From: Gammaproteobacteria bacterium
Lineage (GTDB): Bacteria; Pseudomonadota; Gammaproteobacteria; Ga0077536
Direction: 5' to 3'
Assembly (NCBI GenBank): GCA_009692365.1
Contig: SHZJ01000005.1
Span: 57,217-121,216 of the forward strand
DNA: 64,000 nucleotides
In this document: in pieces, positions 45,061-54,012 of the stretch
How positions within the stretch are numbered: position 1 is the first letter of the stretch
Layout: the number at the start of each line of letters is the position of its first letter
Program-made: the position numbers and the translations under genes
The notes under the pieces: generated by a model
The model's database searches: none
Told to the model about the DNA's origin: nothing
Seen by the model: the letters and a program-made list of their open reading frames with translations, nothing else

Positions 45061-46017
45061 GTGACGGAATTTGAACTCATCGAGCAGGTGTTCGCACCGC
45101 TCGGTGGTGCCCGCCCCGATGTGGCGTTGGGCATCGGCGACGATGCCGCCCTGTTAAGGCCGCCGGCCGGCGAATTACTGGTGGCCTGCGTCGACACCCT
45201 CGTCGCCGGCGTGCATTTTCCGCCGGAGATGCGGGCGGCCGACATCGGCTACCGCGCTGCAGCGGTCAATCTCAGTGATCTCGCCGCGATGGGCGCACAA
45301 CCGCGTTGGGCAACACTCGCCTTGACGCTGCCGGCGGTGCGCCCGGTGTGGCTGCGCCAATTTGCCCAAGGTCTGCGGATGGCTTTGGCAGCCCACGAGG
45401 TGGCGCTAGTGGGCGGGGATACCACGCGCGGACCCCTGACCATCTCTTTGCAACTATTGGGCAGCGTGCCAGACGGTGTCGCCCTCACCCGTGGCGGTAG
45501 CCGGGTGGGAGACGCCGTTTTTGTGTCTGGCAGTTTAGGCGACTCGGCCGCGGGTCTCAGTCTTTTTGGCACGGCCGCGCCGGCGCGTTCACCGGCCGCT
45601 TGGTTAACCGGTCGTTTTCGCCGGCCCACCCCGAGGCTTGCGCTGGGACGTGCGCTGCGTGGGCACGCCAGCGCCTGCATTGATGTCTCCGATGGTTTGT
45701 TGGCCGATGCGGGTCATCTTGCCGAGCGCAGCGCCGTGCAATTGCGGTTGTGGGCCGACGCACTGCCGCGCTCTACGGCGCTGCTGGGCTTGTTCGACCC
45801 CGACACAGCCTTACGTTGGGCGGCTACCGGCGGGGATGACTACGAGTTGTGTTTTACGGTGCCGCCCGCCAGCGTGGCGGTGATCGAGGGGCTGCAGCGC
45901 CGCTTGTCTTGCCGCTTGACGCAAATTGGTGAAGTGCGCGCGGGCGCGGGGGTGGTGTTATACGGCCCAGATGGCAGCCAGTGCCATTGGCCAAACTCGG
46001 GCTACCGGCATTTTTAG
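45061..46017 (+). CDS. thiL: Thiamine-monophosphate kinase
   Basis: Phosphorylates thiamine monophosphate to the active diphosphate. 318 residues from GTG. Mg/ATP motifs: LGIGDDAALLRPP (about residue 24), ACVDTLVAGVHF, VALVGGDTTRGPLTISL, and IDVSDGLLADAGHLAERS; GGDDYELCFTVP near the end. thiL is commonly followed by pgpA; here it is convergent with a PEP-CTERM gene, marking the end of the conserved block. Confidence 0.95.
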   Translation: MTEFELIEQVFAPLGGARPDVALGIGDDAALLRPPAGELLVACVDTLVAGVHFPPEMRAADIGYRAAAVNLSDLAAMGAQPRWATLALTLPAVRPVWLRQFAQGLRMALAAHEVALVGGDTTRGPLTISLQLLGSVPDGVALTRGGSRVGDAVFVSGSLGDSAAGLSLFGTAAPARSPAAWLTGRFRRPTPRLALGRALRGHASACIDVSDGLLADAGHLAERSAVQLRLWADALPRSTALLGLFDPDTALRWAATGGDDYELCFTVPPASVAVIEGLQRRLSCRLTQIGEVRAGAGVVLYGPDGSQCHWPNSGYRHF

Positions 46018-46090
46018 TGCCAGTGCTTGGGTTGAGTGCGAAGGAGTGGTGGTGCCGGGCGCACAATTTCCCCCGCAAAACATCGGCGTG

Positions 46091-46975
46091 CTAGGAGGCG
46101 CGCCGGCGTAAACGCATGGCCCCCAAAGCGCCCAGTGCTAGCAGGCTCAGCGTAGCTGGCTCCGGCACGCCGGGCGGCGGGGTGGTCACATACAGGTTGC
46201 CACACAGCTTTTGTAGCTTGAATGCATCGTTGTGGTTGTCCAGCTTGTTTGGGTTGACTGAAGTGCCGCCGGAGACGCTTGACGAATACGCTCCCACAGC
46301 CCAAAACATAGAACCGCGGCCTACGGTTTGGGTCGCTACGCTCGTCACCAAGCTGCCGCTGGTCGCAGTGGTTCCATAACTGGCTAAGAGATCCCAGCCA
46401 ACGTTGGTCAGGCCTTTGGCTGCCGTGGAGTTATAGGCAATCTGGTTGTCTAAGGGATTGGTATCCGCAGGCTGGCCGGCCCCCTGGTAGGCGTCGTTAT
46501 AGGCAAAAAGCTGGAAGTCTGCGTCCCTCTTGACGTAGCCAAAGGTGATCTGCGTTAGGGTGACGGCTTGGTTAAACGCGAAAATGACCAAGTCGAAGCC
46601 CTCTTGATTATCAATGCCATGAGTGCCTATTTCGGTGGAGTCGAAGTCCGTGTTCACGCCAAGCCCAAAGCTGTACTTGGTGACGCCCTGGTACGCGATG
46701 GGGGCTCCTGAGCGCTGCTGAGGTTCAGTCATCGCCAGGACGGAGTTAGCCGCATGCCAGCCGGTGGCAATGGAGGTGAGGATGGTACTACTGTGACTTG
46801 CGCTAGCGGTCAGCGCGCCGTTTACAACGCTACTGTTGGCGAAGTCCCAAATGTAGTTTGAGCAGGTGGTACTGCTGGGGTCGCTGCAGTTGTTGGAGCT
46901 GGCGGCCAGCGCACTCGCGCAGGGCAGCAAGCCCAGCAGCGACAGTGCAAGTACGTAACGAGCTGGCTTTTTCAT
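46091..46975 (-). CDS. PEP-CTERM sorting domain surface protein
   Basis: 294 residues from the ATG giving MKKPARYVLALSLLG, preceded by GAGGGTG; a GTG 6 bp earlier is possible. Signal peptide to about SALA-AS, a Ser/Thr/Asn-rich beta body (about 25-265) with two N-terminal cysteines and one at KLCGNLYV, then the sorting signal: VPEPATLSLLALGALGAMRL followed by basic RRRAS at 270-294. Such proteins are cut by an exosortase and exported to the surface or exopolysaccharide. The body has no function I recognise. Its base composition is visibly less GC-rich than the neighbours. No exosortase gene is in the window. Confidence 0.93.
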   Translation of the reverse strand: MKKPARYVLALSLLGLLPCASALAASSNNCSDPSSTTCSNYIWDFANSSVVNGALTASASHSSTILTSIATGWHAANSVLAMTEPQQRSGAPIAYQGVTKYSFGLGVNTDFDSTEIGTHGIDNQEGFDLVIFAFNQAVTLTQITFGYVKRDADFQLFAYNDAYQGAGQPADTNPLDNQIAYNSTAAKGLTNVGWDLLASYGTTATSGSLVTSVATQTVGRGSMFWAVGAYSSSVSGGTSVNPNKLDNHNDAFKLQKLCGNLYVTTPPPGVPEPATLSLLALGALGAMRLRRRAS

Positions 46976-47100
46976 GATCACACCCTCGGTGTTGTTGGCG
47001 CGTCCGGGTTATCGATAAACTAAAGCGCGGCGGTTAGTGCTAGGCATTTTGGCGATGGTGATTAGGACCAGCGCAAAAATGAGTTGCCGAACAATTTTTC

Positions 47101-47175
47101 CTGTTACTAGTGTCAGAAAAATTCCCGCAGAAAGATAGACCAATAAGGCCCGATTTCTGTCAACAATTGTTACAG
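47101..47175 (-). promoter_or_regulatory. Candidate promoter and two operator-like palindromes ahead of the PEP-CTERM gene
   Basis: The 227-bp gap between prsT and the PEP-CTERM gene is AT-rich for this genome. Reading the minus strand, a TTGACA (47163-47158) is followed 17-18 bp later by TCTAT, a weak -10. Two interrupted palindromes flank it: CTGTCAACAATTGTTACAG (47157-47175; perfect 18-mer apart from one inserted C) and CTGTTACTAGTGTCAG (47101-47116; 12 of 16 symmetric), sharing CTGT...CAG ends. Centres are about 57 bp apart. The leader to the ATG would be about 150 bp. Confidence 0.4.
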
Positions 47176-47202
47176 AATTGACGCTGAGCAACTATCTGGC
47201 CC

Positions 47203-50055
47203 TTAGGGTTGGGCTGGCGCCTTGGCAGCGAGCGCCAATTGGCGTTTTTTCGCATCCTCCCGCCCTTCAAACGGCTGATCCCCCTGCAAGGCCTGCGTTA
47301 ATTCCTTGCGCGCTTCGTCATTTCTACCCAGTGTTTGCAGGCACACCGCCAGGTGGTAGTGAATTTCCGGGTTGTCGCTGGCACGCGTATTGGCTTCTCT
47401 GAGCACCGGCAGCGCTTCTTCGGGTTTGCCGGTTTTCACCAAAATCCAGCCGAGGGTATCGATGACCAACGGGTTGTGGGGCACCCGCGTTAGCGCCAAG
47501 CGGGCCGCGTCTAAGGCACCAGGCTGGCCCAGCGCCAAGCGAAGATTGGCCAGATTGTTCAGCGGATTCGGGTCTTTGGGGTTTGCTTCATGCAGCGCCG
47601 TGTATTGTGTTTCGGCAGCGGCCAATTCACCGGCGGCGAGAAAATCCTCCGCCAGCGCAGTCTTCACCAGCAGATCCTGGGGATGGTCGGCCAGCCAAGT
47701 CTGCAGCCGGGCCCGTGCTTGGGGTGCGTGTCCGGCCCCACGCAGGGCGTGATAGGCGCGCACCACCACGAGTTGCGACGGCCCCAACGCCCGCGCTTGG
47801 TCAAAGTCTAGCAGTGCGGCATCCCAGCGTTTTAGCCCCAGATTGGCTTCGCCGTGTAGCGCATGGCTATTGGGCGATTGCGGATAAGCGGCCAGTAAGG
47901 TCTGCGCCCGACCCAGTGCCGTGGCGTAATCCCGCCGTTGCAGCGCCACTTTAGTGTGGGCGACGAGTGCGAGCTGATCGGTGGGTGCATTGCCCAGCAA
48001 TTTTGAGAGGGTGTAGTCCGCGTCGTCTAGAAAGCCGTTGGCGGCCTGAAGCGCCGCAGTTTGCAACAATATGCCATTACGGGTACCGGACAAATCAGCC
48101 TGTTTGCGGAACAGGCTGCGCGCCGTATCGCGGTCTTTTTTGAGCAGGGCGAAGCGCGCGTGTCGGGTGAGGATCTCCACGTCGTCTGGATAATCTGCTG
48201 CGGCCTTGAGAATGAGATCTAGGGCTGTGTCCAGTTCATTGGCGCTCAGGCGCACATCGATGAGGTTGAGCAGCATGGCGTGGTCGGAGGGTGCCAAACG
48301 CAGGGCGTCTTCGGCGAGTTTGAGTCCGGCGCGCAGGTTGCCATCGGCGTATTCCACCCGCGAGAGCTCCAGCGCCACTTTGGCCGCTTGGGGTTGCTGC
48401 GTTTGCAAGGCAGTGAGCAGGGTGCGCGCCGCCGCGAGGTGCCCCTCTTTTAACGCCAGTTTGGCAAGATTGATGCGGGCGGGCACGAAGGCCGGCGTCT
48501 GCGCAATGGTGGCTTCGAAAGCCGCGCGCGCGCGCGGGTTGTCGCCCGCCACATACCACGCCACGCCTAATAAGTTCGAATACACCGGCTGATTGGGTTT
48601 GGCTTTGTTCAGACGTTGCGCCACGGCGATGGCTTGCTGGGTATTGCCCTGGTTGAGGTAGGCCGCGACTAACGCCACGCCCAGGTCTTGGTCGTTGGGG
48701 TCTTCATCAAAAACGCTCGCCAAAGCGGGCAGACCACGGGTGAAATCTCCCCCGCTTAGCTGCAGCCGCGCTAAGTTAGGCCGCAGGCGCGTATTTTCGC
48801 CCCCTAAAGCGATGGAGGTTTCCAGCAGCGCGTTGGCCTGTTTGCTTCGGTTGCTGAGCGCATAGGCGCTCGCCAGCAACGACACCGCGCGCGAATCTTG
48901 TGGGGTGGCGCTGACCACCGGCTCCAGCAGGGTGGCCGCCCGGGCCGCTTCGCCGACCCGAATTAAAATATCGGCCAACACTTTAGTGGCGCCCAAGTCG
49001 CGGGGGGACTGTTTCACATAGGTCTCTAGACGGGTGCGCGCCTGCTGAAATTGACCCAGACCATACCAAGACAGGCCCGTCATGAGGTTGAGCATGGGGT
49101 CTTCGGCAAAGGCTTTCTCAGTGAGCTCTTTGACGCTGGCGATCACCGACTGCAGCGCTGCGGTGATCTGGGGGCCGCTGCCTTTGCGGCGCGCCAGCCA
49201 CACCGCACGCAGGTACGAAGCCCGCGGATCTTTAGAAAATTCTTTGGTGAGGTAATCGAAATCTACCTGCGCTTCCTCATCCCGCTTGAGGTCTAGCAGC
49301 ACCGCGATGCGGCTTAGGCGCGCGGTGAGGTGGCGCGGCTGCAGCTCAAGGGCGCGTGCGTAGCCGGCCAGCGCGGCGGCATCGTCGCCCCGCAGCACCG
49401 CCGCAGAGCTCGCAGCCAACCAAGCCTCCGGTTCGTTGGGGTGTTCCATCACCACGGCGGTGGCCAAGGTTTCGGCCTGGGCTAGTTCGTTGGATTGCAG
49501 CAGCAGGGTCATTTTGACCAGATTGGCCGTCAGGCCCTGCGGAGTGAGCGCCAAGGCCTGCGCCAGTTCTTCTTTGGCCAGCAGTTTTTGCCGCCGCGAT
49601 AGGAAGGCTAGCGCCCGCAGCGAGTGAACCTCTGCGGCGTGTTCGCCAGTGAGTCCCTCGGCGGAAACATCTTTTAAGAGGTCAGCTTCGCGGCCTTGCC
49701 GGACGAGCGACTTGGCCAGCAGAGGGACCACTTCGTTGCGATCCGCACCCAAACGCAGCGCACTGCGCAGTGCTTCTTCGGCGGCCGCACCTAGGCCTTG
49801 TTCGAGGTAAATCCGGCCGATCAACAACTGGGCAGCGGCGCTGTTGGGATCTATTTGCAGCGAGTTTTTGAGCTCGATAACCGCGGCTACAGGGTCGTGG
49901 GTATTGTTGAGCTTGAGGGCATTCTCATACAGCGCGCTGGCCGACTGGTTAACGGCCGATTTCGCGACTGCCGCCCACAGTGGCGGTGTCTGTAGCCAGC
50001 AGCACACGGCCACCAGTGGCGCAATGAGGGGGTGCCGTGAGTTAGGGTGTTTCAT
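47203..50055 (-). CDS. prsT: PEP-CTERM system TPR-repeat lipoprotein-like protein PrsT
   Basis: 950 residues from the ATG giving MKHPNSRHPLIAPLVAVCCW; an ATG-like start 114 bp earlier adds an unconserved leader. A signal peptide with a Cys-Cys in its hydrophobic core (a possible lipoprotein) is followed by more than 20 TPR-like units through the protein (e.g. ALYENALKLNNTHDPVAAVI, ALRSALRLGADRNEVVPLLA, NPEIHYHLAVCLQTLGRNDE). This size and layout match PrsT of exosortase/PEP-CTERM exopolysaccharide loci. Its neighbour on the same strand is a PEP-CTERM substrate, but the prsK/prsR, exosortase and polysaccharide genes usual in such loci are absent here. Confidence 0.88.
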   Translation of the reverse strand: MKHPNSRHPLIAPLVAVCCWLQTPPLWAAVAKSAVNQSASALYENALKLNNTHDPVAAVIELKNSLQIDPNSAAAQLLIGRIYLEQGLGAAAEEALRSALRLGADRNEVVPLLAKSLVRQGREADLLKDVSAEGLTGEHAAEVHSLRALAFLSRRQKLLAKEELAQALALTPQGLTANLVKMTLLLQSNELAQAETLATAVVMEHPNEPEAWLAASSAAVLRGDDAAALAGYARALELQPRHLTARLSRIAVLLDLKRDEEAQVDFDYLTKEFSKDPRASYLRAVWLARRKGSGPQITAALQSVIASVKELTEKAFAEDPMLNLMTGLSWYGLGQFQQARTRLETYVKQSPRDLGATKVLADILIRVGEAARAATLLEPVVSATPQDSRAVSLLASAYALSNRSKQANALLETSIALGGENTRLRPNLARLQLSGGDFTRGLPALASVFDEDPNDQDLGVALVAAYLNQGNTQQAIAVAQRLNKAKPNQPVYSNLLGVAWYVAGDNPRARAAFEATIAQTPAFVPARINLAKLALKEGHLAAARTLLTALQTQQPQAAKVALELSRVEYADGNLRAGLKLAEDALRLAPSDHAMLLNLIDVRLSANELDTALDLILKAAADYPDDVEILTRHARFALLKKDRDTARSLFRKQADLSGTRNGILLQTAALQAANGFLDDADYTLSKLLGNAPTDQLALVAHTKVALQRRDYATALGRAQTLLAAYPQSPNSHALHGEANLGLKRWDAALLDFDQARALGPSQLVVVRAYHALRGAGHAPQARARLQTWLADHPQDLLVKTALAEDFLAAGELAAAETQYTALHEANPKDPNPLNNLANLRLALGQPGALDAARLALTRVPHNPLVIDTLGWILVKTGKPEEALPVLREANTRASDNPEIHYHLAVCLQTLGRNDEARKELTQALQGDQPFEGREDAKKRQLALAAKAPAQP

Positions 50056-50224
50056 GTTGTTTCGACGCCCGGCTGGATACATGCCGACTCGCAAAGTTAA
50101 GGCGCGGCGCGCCGGTACCGGGGGTAGCGGCTCTAACCCTAACGGTCTTGACTGAACACCAGCCTTCATCCGAAGCCACGCAGTGCGTTAGGCTTGGGCT
50201 TCCCTCCCAACTTAGGCGCGTCCG

Positions 50225-50989
50225 ATGCTTCACAACTTCCGTCATCGCTTGGCGCGCGGCGATCTGCTCCTGGGTACGATAGTCGCCATTGAATCCCCGG
50301 AGGTCGTGGAGACCCTCACCGCCGCCGGTTTTGACTGGCTGTTTATCGACGCCGAGCACTCGCCGCTGTCGCCGCTGGGGGTGCAGCGCATGGTGCTGGC
50401 CGCCGGGGAGGTGCCCTGCGTGGTGCGGGTTCCGGCCAACGATGAAGCCTGGATCAAGCAATCTCTGGATGCTGGGGCGGCGGGCATTATCGTGCCGCTC
50501 GTCAATACCCCGGCGCAGGCCGCGTTGGCGGTGCAACGGGCAAAATATCCCCCGCTCGGCGTGCGGGGGGTAGGGCCATCGCGGGCCTTGGGCTATGGCT
50601 ATGGCATCGCCGATTACGTGGCGCGTGCCAACGCCGAGACCGTCGTCATCGTGCAGGCCGAACACCGCGATGCGGTCGCGGCGATTGACGACATCGTGGC
50701 CGTGCCCGGTCTAGACGCCGTTTTTGTGGGGCCTTTTGACCTCTCGCTGAGCTTAGGCGTGCCCGGACAGCTCGAACATCCCGAAGTCGTCGCCAGCATC
50801 GAGCGGGTGCTCGTGGCGGCCCAAGGTGCAGGCCTGCCGGTCGGTTTTTTTGGGGTGACGCCGGCCGCCGTCCAGCCTTGGATAAACCGCGGTGCAACGC
50901 TGATCGCCTGCGGCGTCGACCTCATGATGCTGGCGGCCAAGGCGCGCGAAACCGCGACCGAGCTGCGTCAACACATTCGCGCGGGGTAG
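50225..50989 (+). CDS. HpcH/HpaI-family class II aldolase
   Basis: 254 residues of the 2-oxo-3-deoxy acid aldolase family (HpaI, RhmA, GarL). The metal and substrate residues are visible: FIDAEHSPLSPLGVQ, VVRVPANDEAWIKQSLDAGA, IIVPLVNT, IVQAEHRDAV (metal Glu) and VFVGPFDLSLSLG (metal Asp). Gly-Val-Arg-Gly-Val-Gly-Pro-Ser-Arg-Ala is the family's phosphate/oxyanion loop. Exact substrate unknown; members cleave 4-hydroxy-2-oxo acids to pyruvate plus an aldehyde. A role in aromatic degradation with the nearby box genes is possible but not shown; the gene stands alone, divergent from prsT. Confidence 0.88.
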   Translation: MLHNFRHRLARGDLLLGTIVAIESPEVVETLTAAGFDWLFIDAEHSPLSPLGVQRMVLAAGEVPCVVRVPANDEAWIKQSLDAGAAGIIVPLVNTPAQAALAVQRAKYPPLGVRGVGPSRALGYGYGIADYVARANAETVVIVQAEHRDAVAAIDDIVAVPGLDAVFVGPFDLSLSLGVPGQLEHPEVVASIERVLVAAQGAGLPVGFFGVTPAAVQPWINRGATLIACGVDLMMLAAKARETATELRQHIRAG

Positions 50990-51313
50990 GCCTGCCGGCT
51001 GGGGTCTGGTCCAGCGGCACCGACCGCTGGGCGGCCGCACGGCTGCTGGACTTGCCTTCGCGCCACGGCGCTCGCGGCCGGGCGCAACCCGGTCAAGCTG
51101 TCTAACGAAGACCACTCACCCGTTGTGGACCACGCCTGCGCCCCCCGCTGTGCGCCAACGCCGCCTGCGGTGTCTGGCGCGCCGCCCGGCCGCGGCTCGC
51201 GGGGTACATTGGCTAGTCCGGCAGGGGTTGGTGTGCTGCGTCCGGCGCTGGCTTGGCAGTTGCTTTGCGCCGCTGGGCGGGTTGGGGCGCGCGGCCCCGG
51301 CTGGCGGCCGGGC
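50990..51313. other. Gene-free gap between convergent aldolase and mtd, with one hairpin
   Basis: 324 bp with no supportable gene on either strand. It contains a clean stem-loop, CCAGCGG-CACCGA-CCGCTGG (51011-51030), 22 bp after the aldolase stop. There is no U-tract, so as a terminator it is uncertain. Otherwise I see nothing in it. Confidence 0.6.
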
Positions 51314-52180
51314 TTAGCCAGGTTTGGCGTCCAGACGGGTTTTGTGCAGCAAGGCACCGCTGGCCGCGTGGGGCGTGCGCAAAAGGCTATCGGTGCTTTT
51401 CTCCAGTTCCCGGGCCTCATCGGCGAGGCGCGCCGCGGCACGCATCATCTCGTGACCAGCGGCCACCAGGGGGAGGTAGCGGGCGGGGTTTTGCTCCTTA
51501 AAGCAGCCATCAGCCGTCACCGCCGACACGCTCTCGGCGATCACCAAGGCCGCATAGGCTTTGGCCGCGGCGTAAGGATTGCCAAAACCACCCGCCGCCA
51601 CCGCGACCTCCGGGCTCACCGTCAGGGTGGGGAAAACGGGTGCGTCGCCGGCCTTCAAGGCCTCGACGACCGCGTGAATTTGGCGCTGAATGAGCCGCAG
51701 CGCACCGGTCGCGGCCAGCACCCGAATGACGTCCGCATTGAACAGGCTCATCTCAGTGGGGTCGAGAAATTCCCGCCGCGCGCCGATCATGGAATCCGCC
51801 GGGAAAATCATGAAGCCTTGGCCCGCCGGTACGTTCAGCGCCTGCTTGCCCTCGTCGTTCTTTTTGAAGAAAGCTTTTTTGGAGGGTCCGTCCGACAGCG
51901 TGATGAACGCAATGCCGGCGGCCGCCAGCGCTTGGCGGGCGTTATTGGGGCCCGGCAGCGCGGCATTGGGGCTGACCAAAAGCGCCAGCTGCGGCCGCCA
52001 CGCCAGCAGCGCGGCGGTGGGTTCGGCGCAGGACTGGGGATCCAGTTTGGCCCCACAGGTCCACGTTCGCACCGCCACATCCTCGCGGTCCGCGCGCTCG
52101 TCGAGCAAGAGGTCGAGCAGCGGGGCGGCGCCAATACAGCCAAGTTTCAGCACGCCGACTTTGAAGGCTCTCTCAGACAT
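51314..52180 (-). CDS. mtd: F420-dependent methylenetetrahydromethanopterin dehydrogenase (archaeal-type Mtd)
   Basis: In methanogens Mtd reversibly moves hydride between methenyl-/methylene-H4MPT and coenzyme F420. This 288-residue protein is full length for the family and follows it end to end: KVGVLKLGCIGAAPLLDLLL (7-26), DERADRED (27-34), GAKLDP, SPNAALPGPNNAR (70-82), PADSMIGARREFLDPTEM (127-144), FNADVIRVLAATGALRLIQ, GGFGNPYAAAKAYAA, LPLVAAGHEMMRAAARLADEA (split over 236-256) and LLRTPHA (266-272). It is unrelated to the NADP-linked MtdA/MtdB of methylotrophic bacteria. ATG with GGAGAG upstream. Same strand as boxB, 328 bp downstream. No F420 or H4MPT synthesis gene is in the window. 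Family call firm; cofactor use in this host is inference. Confidence 0.93.
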   Translation of the reverse strand: MSERAFKVGVLKLGCIGAAPLLDLLLDERADREDVAVRTWTCGAKLDPQSCAEPTAALLAWRPQLALLVSPNAALPGPNNARQALAAAGIAFITLSDGPSKKAFFKKNDEGKQALNVPAGQGFMIFPADSMIGARREFLDPTEMSLFNADVIRVLAATGALRLIQRQIHAVVEALKAGDAPVFPTLTVSPEVAVAAGGFGNPYAAAKAYAALVIAESVSAVTADGCFKEQNPARYLPLVAAGHEMMRAAARLADEARELEKSTDSLLRTPHAASGALLHKTRLDAKPG

Positions 52181-52508
52181 GGTCTCGCTCTCCGGAAATG
52201 GACAAGGCACTGGCGAAGCTGCACCGGCGCGCACGCTGGAGGGGCTTTATCGCAATCCCCCGGAGCGGCGTCAAGCGCCAGACGCGGCGGGTAAAAGGGT
52301 CTATTTGGACCCGCGGTGGGTGCGGGCCACGCCCCAGAATGCGGCGCTGCGGGCCGGATTCGGCCGCGCCGGAGGGCGTTGCGGCAAACAGCTGCGCCGG
52401 CCACCAGGCCGCGTGCGCCGCGCCAGGGCCGCTGGTTGTGGGGCGGCCCTTGGGCGCGCTGCCGCCGTGTCAGCGCGCCGACCGAACGGCTCGGGGCGGG
52501 CCGTGGGG
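52181..52508. other. Gene-free gap between boxB and mtd
   Basis: 328 bp, very GC-rich, with no reading frame showing family-like sequence or biased codon use. It might hold a promoter for mtd, but I see no -35/-10 pair; mtd could equally be read through from boxB. Confidence 0.55.
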
Positions 52509-53930
52509 TTAGCGCCGCACGTACTCGCACACCGCCGGCTGGTTGTTGATTCCGCGGTCGGGCGGCGCGATCCAGCCGGCCATCCTGCCGGGTTCCACCA
52601 CCCGCTGCATCAGGCTTTTGACGTGCGCGCGGTCGGCTGCGGTGGGGATCCAGTCGTCCATTTGCCGACGATAAGCCTCCTGGCTGATGCGCTCACCGGC
52701 CGGGTTGGTGGGCACGTTGGCCCACGCGCCTATGCTCCGGCGGAAACGCGTGGAAGGCAGTGTGAGTGCTTGGGTATAGCCGGCGCGCTGGATGGTCATG
52801 TTCCACCGCTTCAGGCCCATTCCGCAGTCTTGCACATAGGCCACGCGTGCCACTTCGTTCATCGCCTTGCGCAGCGGCACGTCTTCGTGGCCCACGCCCG
52901 CGCCCAGCGGCACGTCCAGCGTATAGGGGAGGTCGATGGCTAAGTGGTCTGCATACTGGGTTTCATCCGGCCGCCCCTTGATGCCGTTGGCAAAGCTGGT
53001 GGCCGCGTTCGAGGACACCTCGGCGCCAAATAAATCGAGCGAAGAGGTGAACCAAAAATTGAGGTAGCGCTGGAGCAGCGGCAAATCCACGACGCCCGCG
53101 GTGCGGAGCACCGCCGGGTCTTCACTGCCCGTTGCCTGCATCACTTCCAGCGTCCGGCGAATCACCCGGCCGAGCCCGGTTTCACCGACGAACATGTGAT
53201 GCGCCTCCTCGGTCAGCATGAAGCGGCAGGTTCTGGCGAGGGGGTCGAAAGCGGATTCGGCCAAGCTTTTGAGCTGGTACTTGCCGTCGCGATCGGTGAA
53301 ATAGGTAAAGCAGAAAAATGAGAGCCAGTCGTCGATGGGTTCGTTGAACGTGCCAAGGATGCGGGGTTTGTCGACATCCCCAGAGTGCCGGGTCAACAGT
53401 TCCTCGGCTTCTTCCCGGCCGTCGCGGCCAAAGTAGGCGTGCAGCAGGTAGACCATGGCCCACAGGTGACGGCCTTCCTCCACGTTCACCTGAAACAGAT
53501 TGCGCAAATCATAGAGCGAGGGGCAGGTCTGGCCGAGTGCGCGCTGTTGTTCTACCGACGCGGGTTCGGTGTCGCCTTGGGTGACGATTAGACGGCGAAA
53601 CTGGGCGCGAAATTCGCCCGGCACCTGCTGCCACACGGGCTGGCCGTAGCCGTCGCCAAAGCCGATCCGCCGGTCGGGTATCGCGTCGGCCAGAAAGATA
53701 CCCCAGCGGTAATCCGGCATTTTGACGTAGCCATAGCTCGCCCAGCCCTCGGCATCAACGCCGACGGCGGTGCGCAGATAGACCTCGCGCTGCGAGAATT
53801 CGCTGGGCCCCATTGTTGCCCACCAGTTCGCAAAGCCGGGCTGCCAGTGTTCCAGCGCGCGTTGCAGTGTGCGGTCATTGGAGAGGTTGACGTTATTGGG
53901 GATGCGGTCATGCAAGTTCACGGTGGTCAT
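52509..53930 (-). CDS. boxB: Benzoyl-CoA 2,3-epoxidase, oxygenase subunit BoxB
   Basis: Di-iron enzyme that epoxidises benzoyl-CoA with O2 in the aerobic CoA-dependent benzoate pathway. 473 residues. The diiron ligands can be placed: Glu122 (GDTEPAS), Glu152-x2-His155 (VEEGRHLW), Asp213 (FTDRDGKY), Glu242-x2-His245 (TEEAHHMF), offset by two from the set I recall for Azoarcus evansii BoxB. N-terminal NVNLSNDRTLQRALEHWQPG and the C-terminal GVGHEDVPLRKAMNEVARVAY are BoxB-like. It needs electrons from the reductase BoxA, whose gene is not in this window. 82 bp downstream of boxC, probably one transcript. Confidence 0.96.
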   Translation of the reverse strand: MTTVNLHDRIPNNVNLSNDRTLQRALEHWQPGFANWWATMGPSEFSQREVYLRTAVGVDAEGWASYGYVKMPDYRWGIFLADAIPDRRIGFGDGYGQPVWQQVPGEFRAQFRRLIVTQGDTEPASVEQQRALGQTCPSLYDLRNLFQVNVEEGRHLWAMVYLLHAYFGRDGREEAEELLTRHSGDVDKPRILGTFNEPIDDWLSFFCFTYFTDRDGKYQLKSLAESAFDPLARTCRFMLTEEAHHMFVGETGLGRVIRRTLEVMQATGSEDPAVLRTAGVVDLPLLQRYLNFWFTSSLDLFGAEVSSNAATSFANGIKGRPDETQYADHLAIDLPYTLDVPLGAGVGHEDVPLRKAMNEVARVAYVQDCGMGLKRWNMTIQRAGYTQALTLPSTRFRRSIGAWANVPTNPAGERISQEAYRRQMDDWIPTAADRAHVKSLMQRVVEPGRMAGWIAPPDRGINNQPAVCEYVRR

Positions 53931-54012
53931 GGAGATCTCCTGGCGGGGCGGGCGGCGAGGCCGGCTCGTGGTGGCTGAGGGTCGCGCCGGCTAGCGCGGT
54001 GGGGGGCGGCGT

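Noticed and set aside
47056..47090. Sigma-54 promoter upstream of the PEP-CTERM gene (minus strand CGGCAACTCATTTTTGC)
   Set aside because: The GG and GC elements are 12 bp apart, not the required 10, so it does not fit a -24/-12 site.
51125..52294. 389-codon plus-strand open frame opposite mtd
   Set aside because: It is antisense to the strongly conserved mtd, and its product is a low-complexity Gly/Arg/Ala mix with no family motif; an open frame by GC bias.
52147..52530. Possible small gene in the boxB-mtd gap
   Set aside because: The translation is Arg/Pro/Ala-rich and overlaps both real genes; no ribosome site or recognisable sequence.
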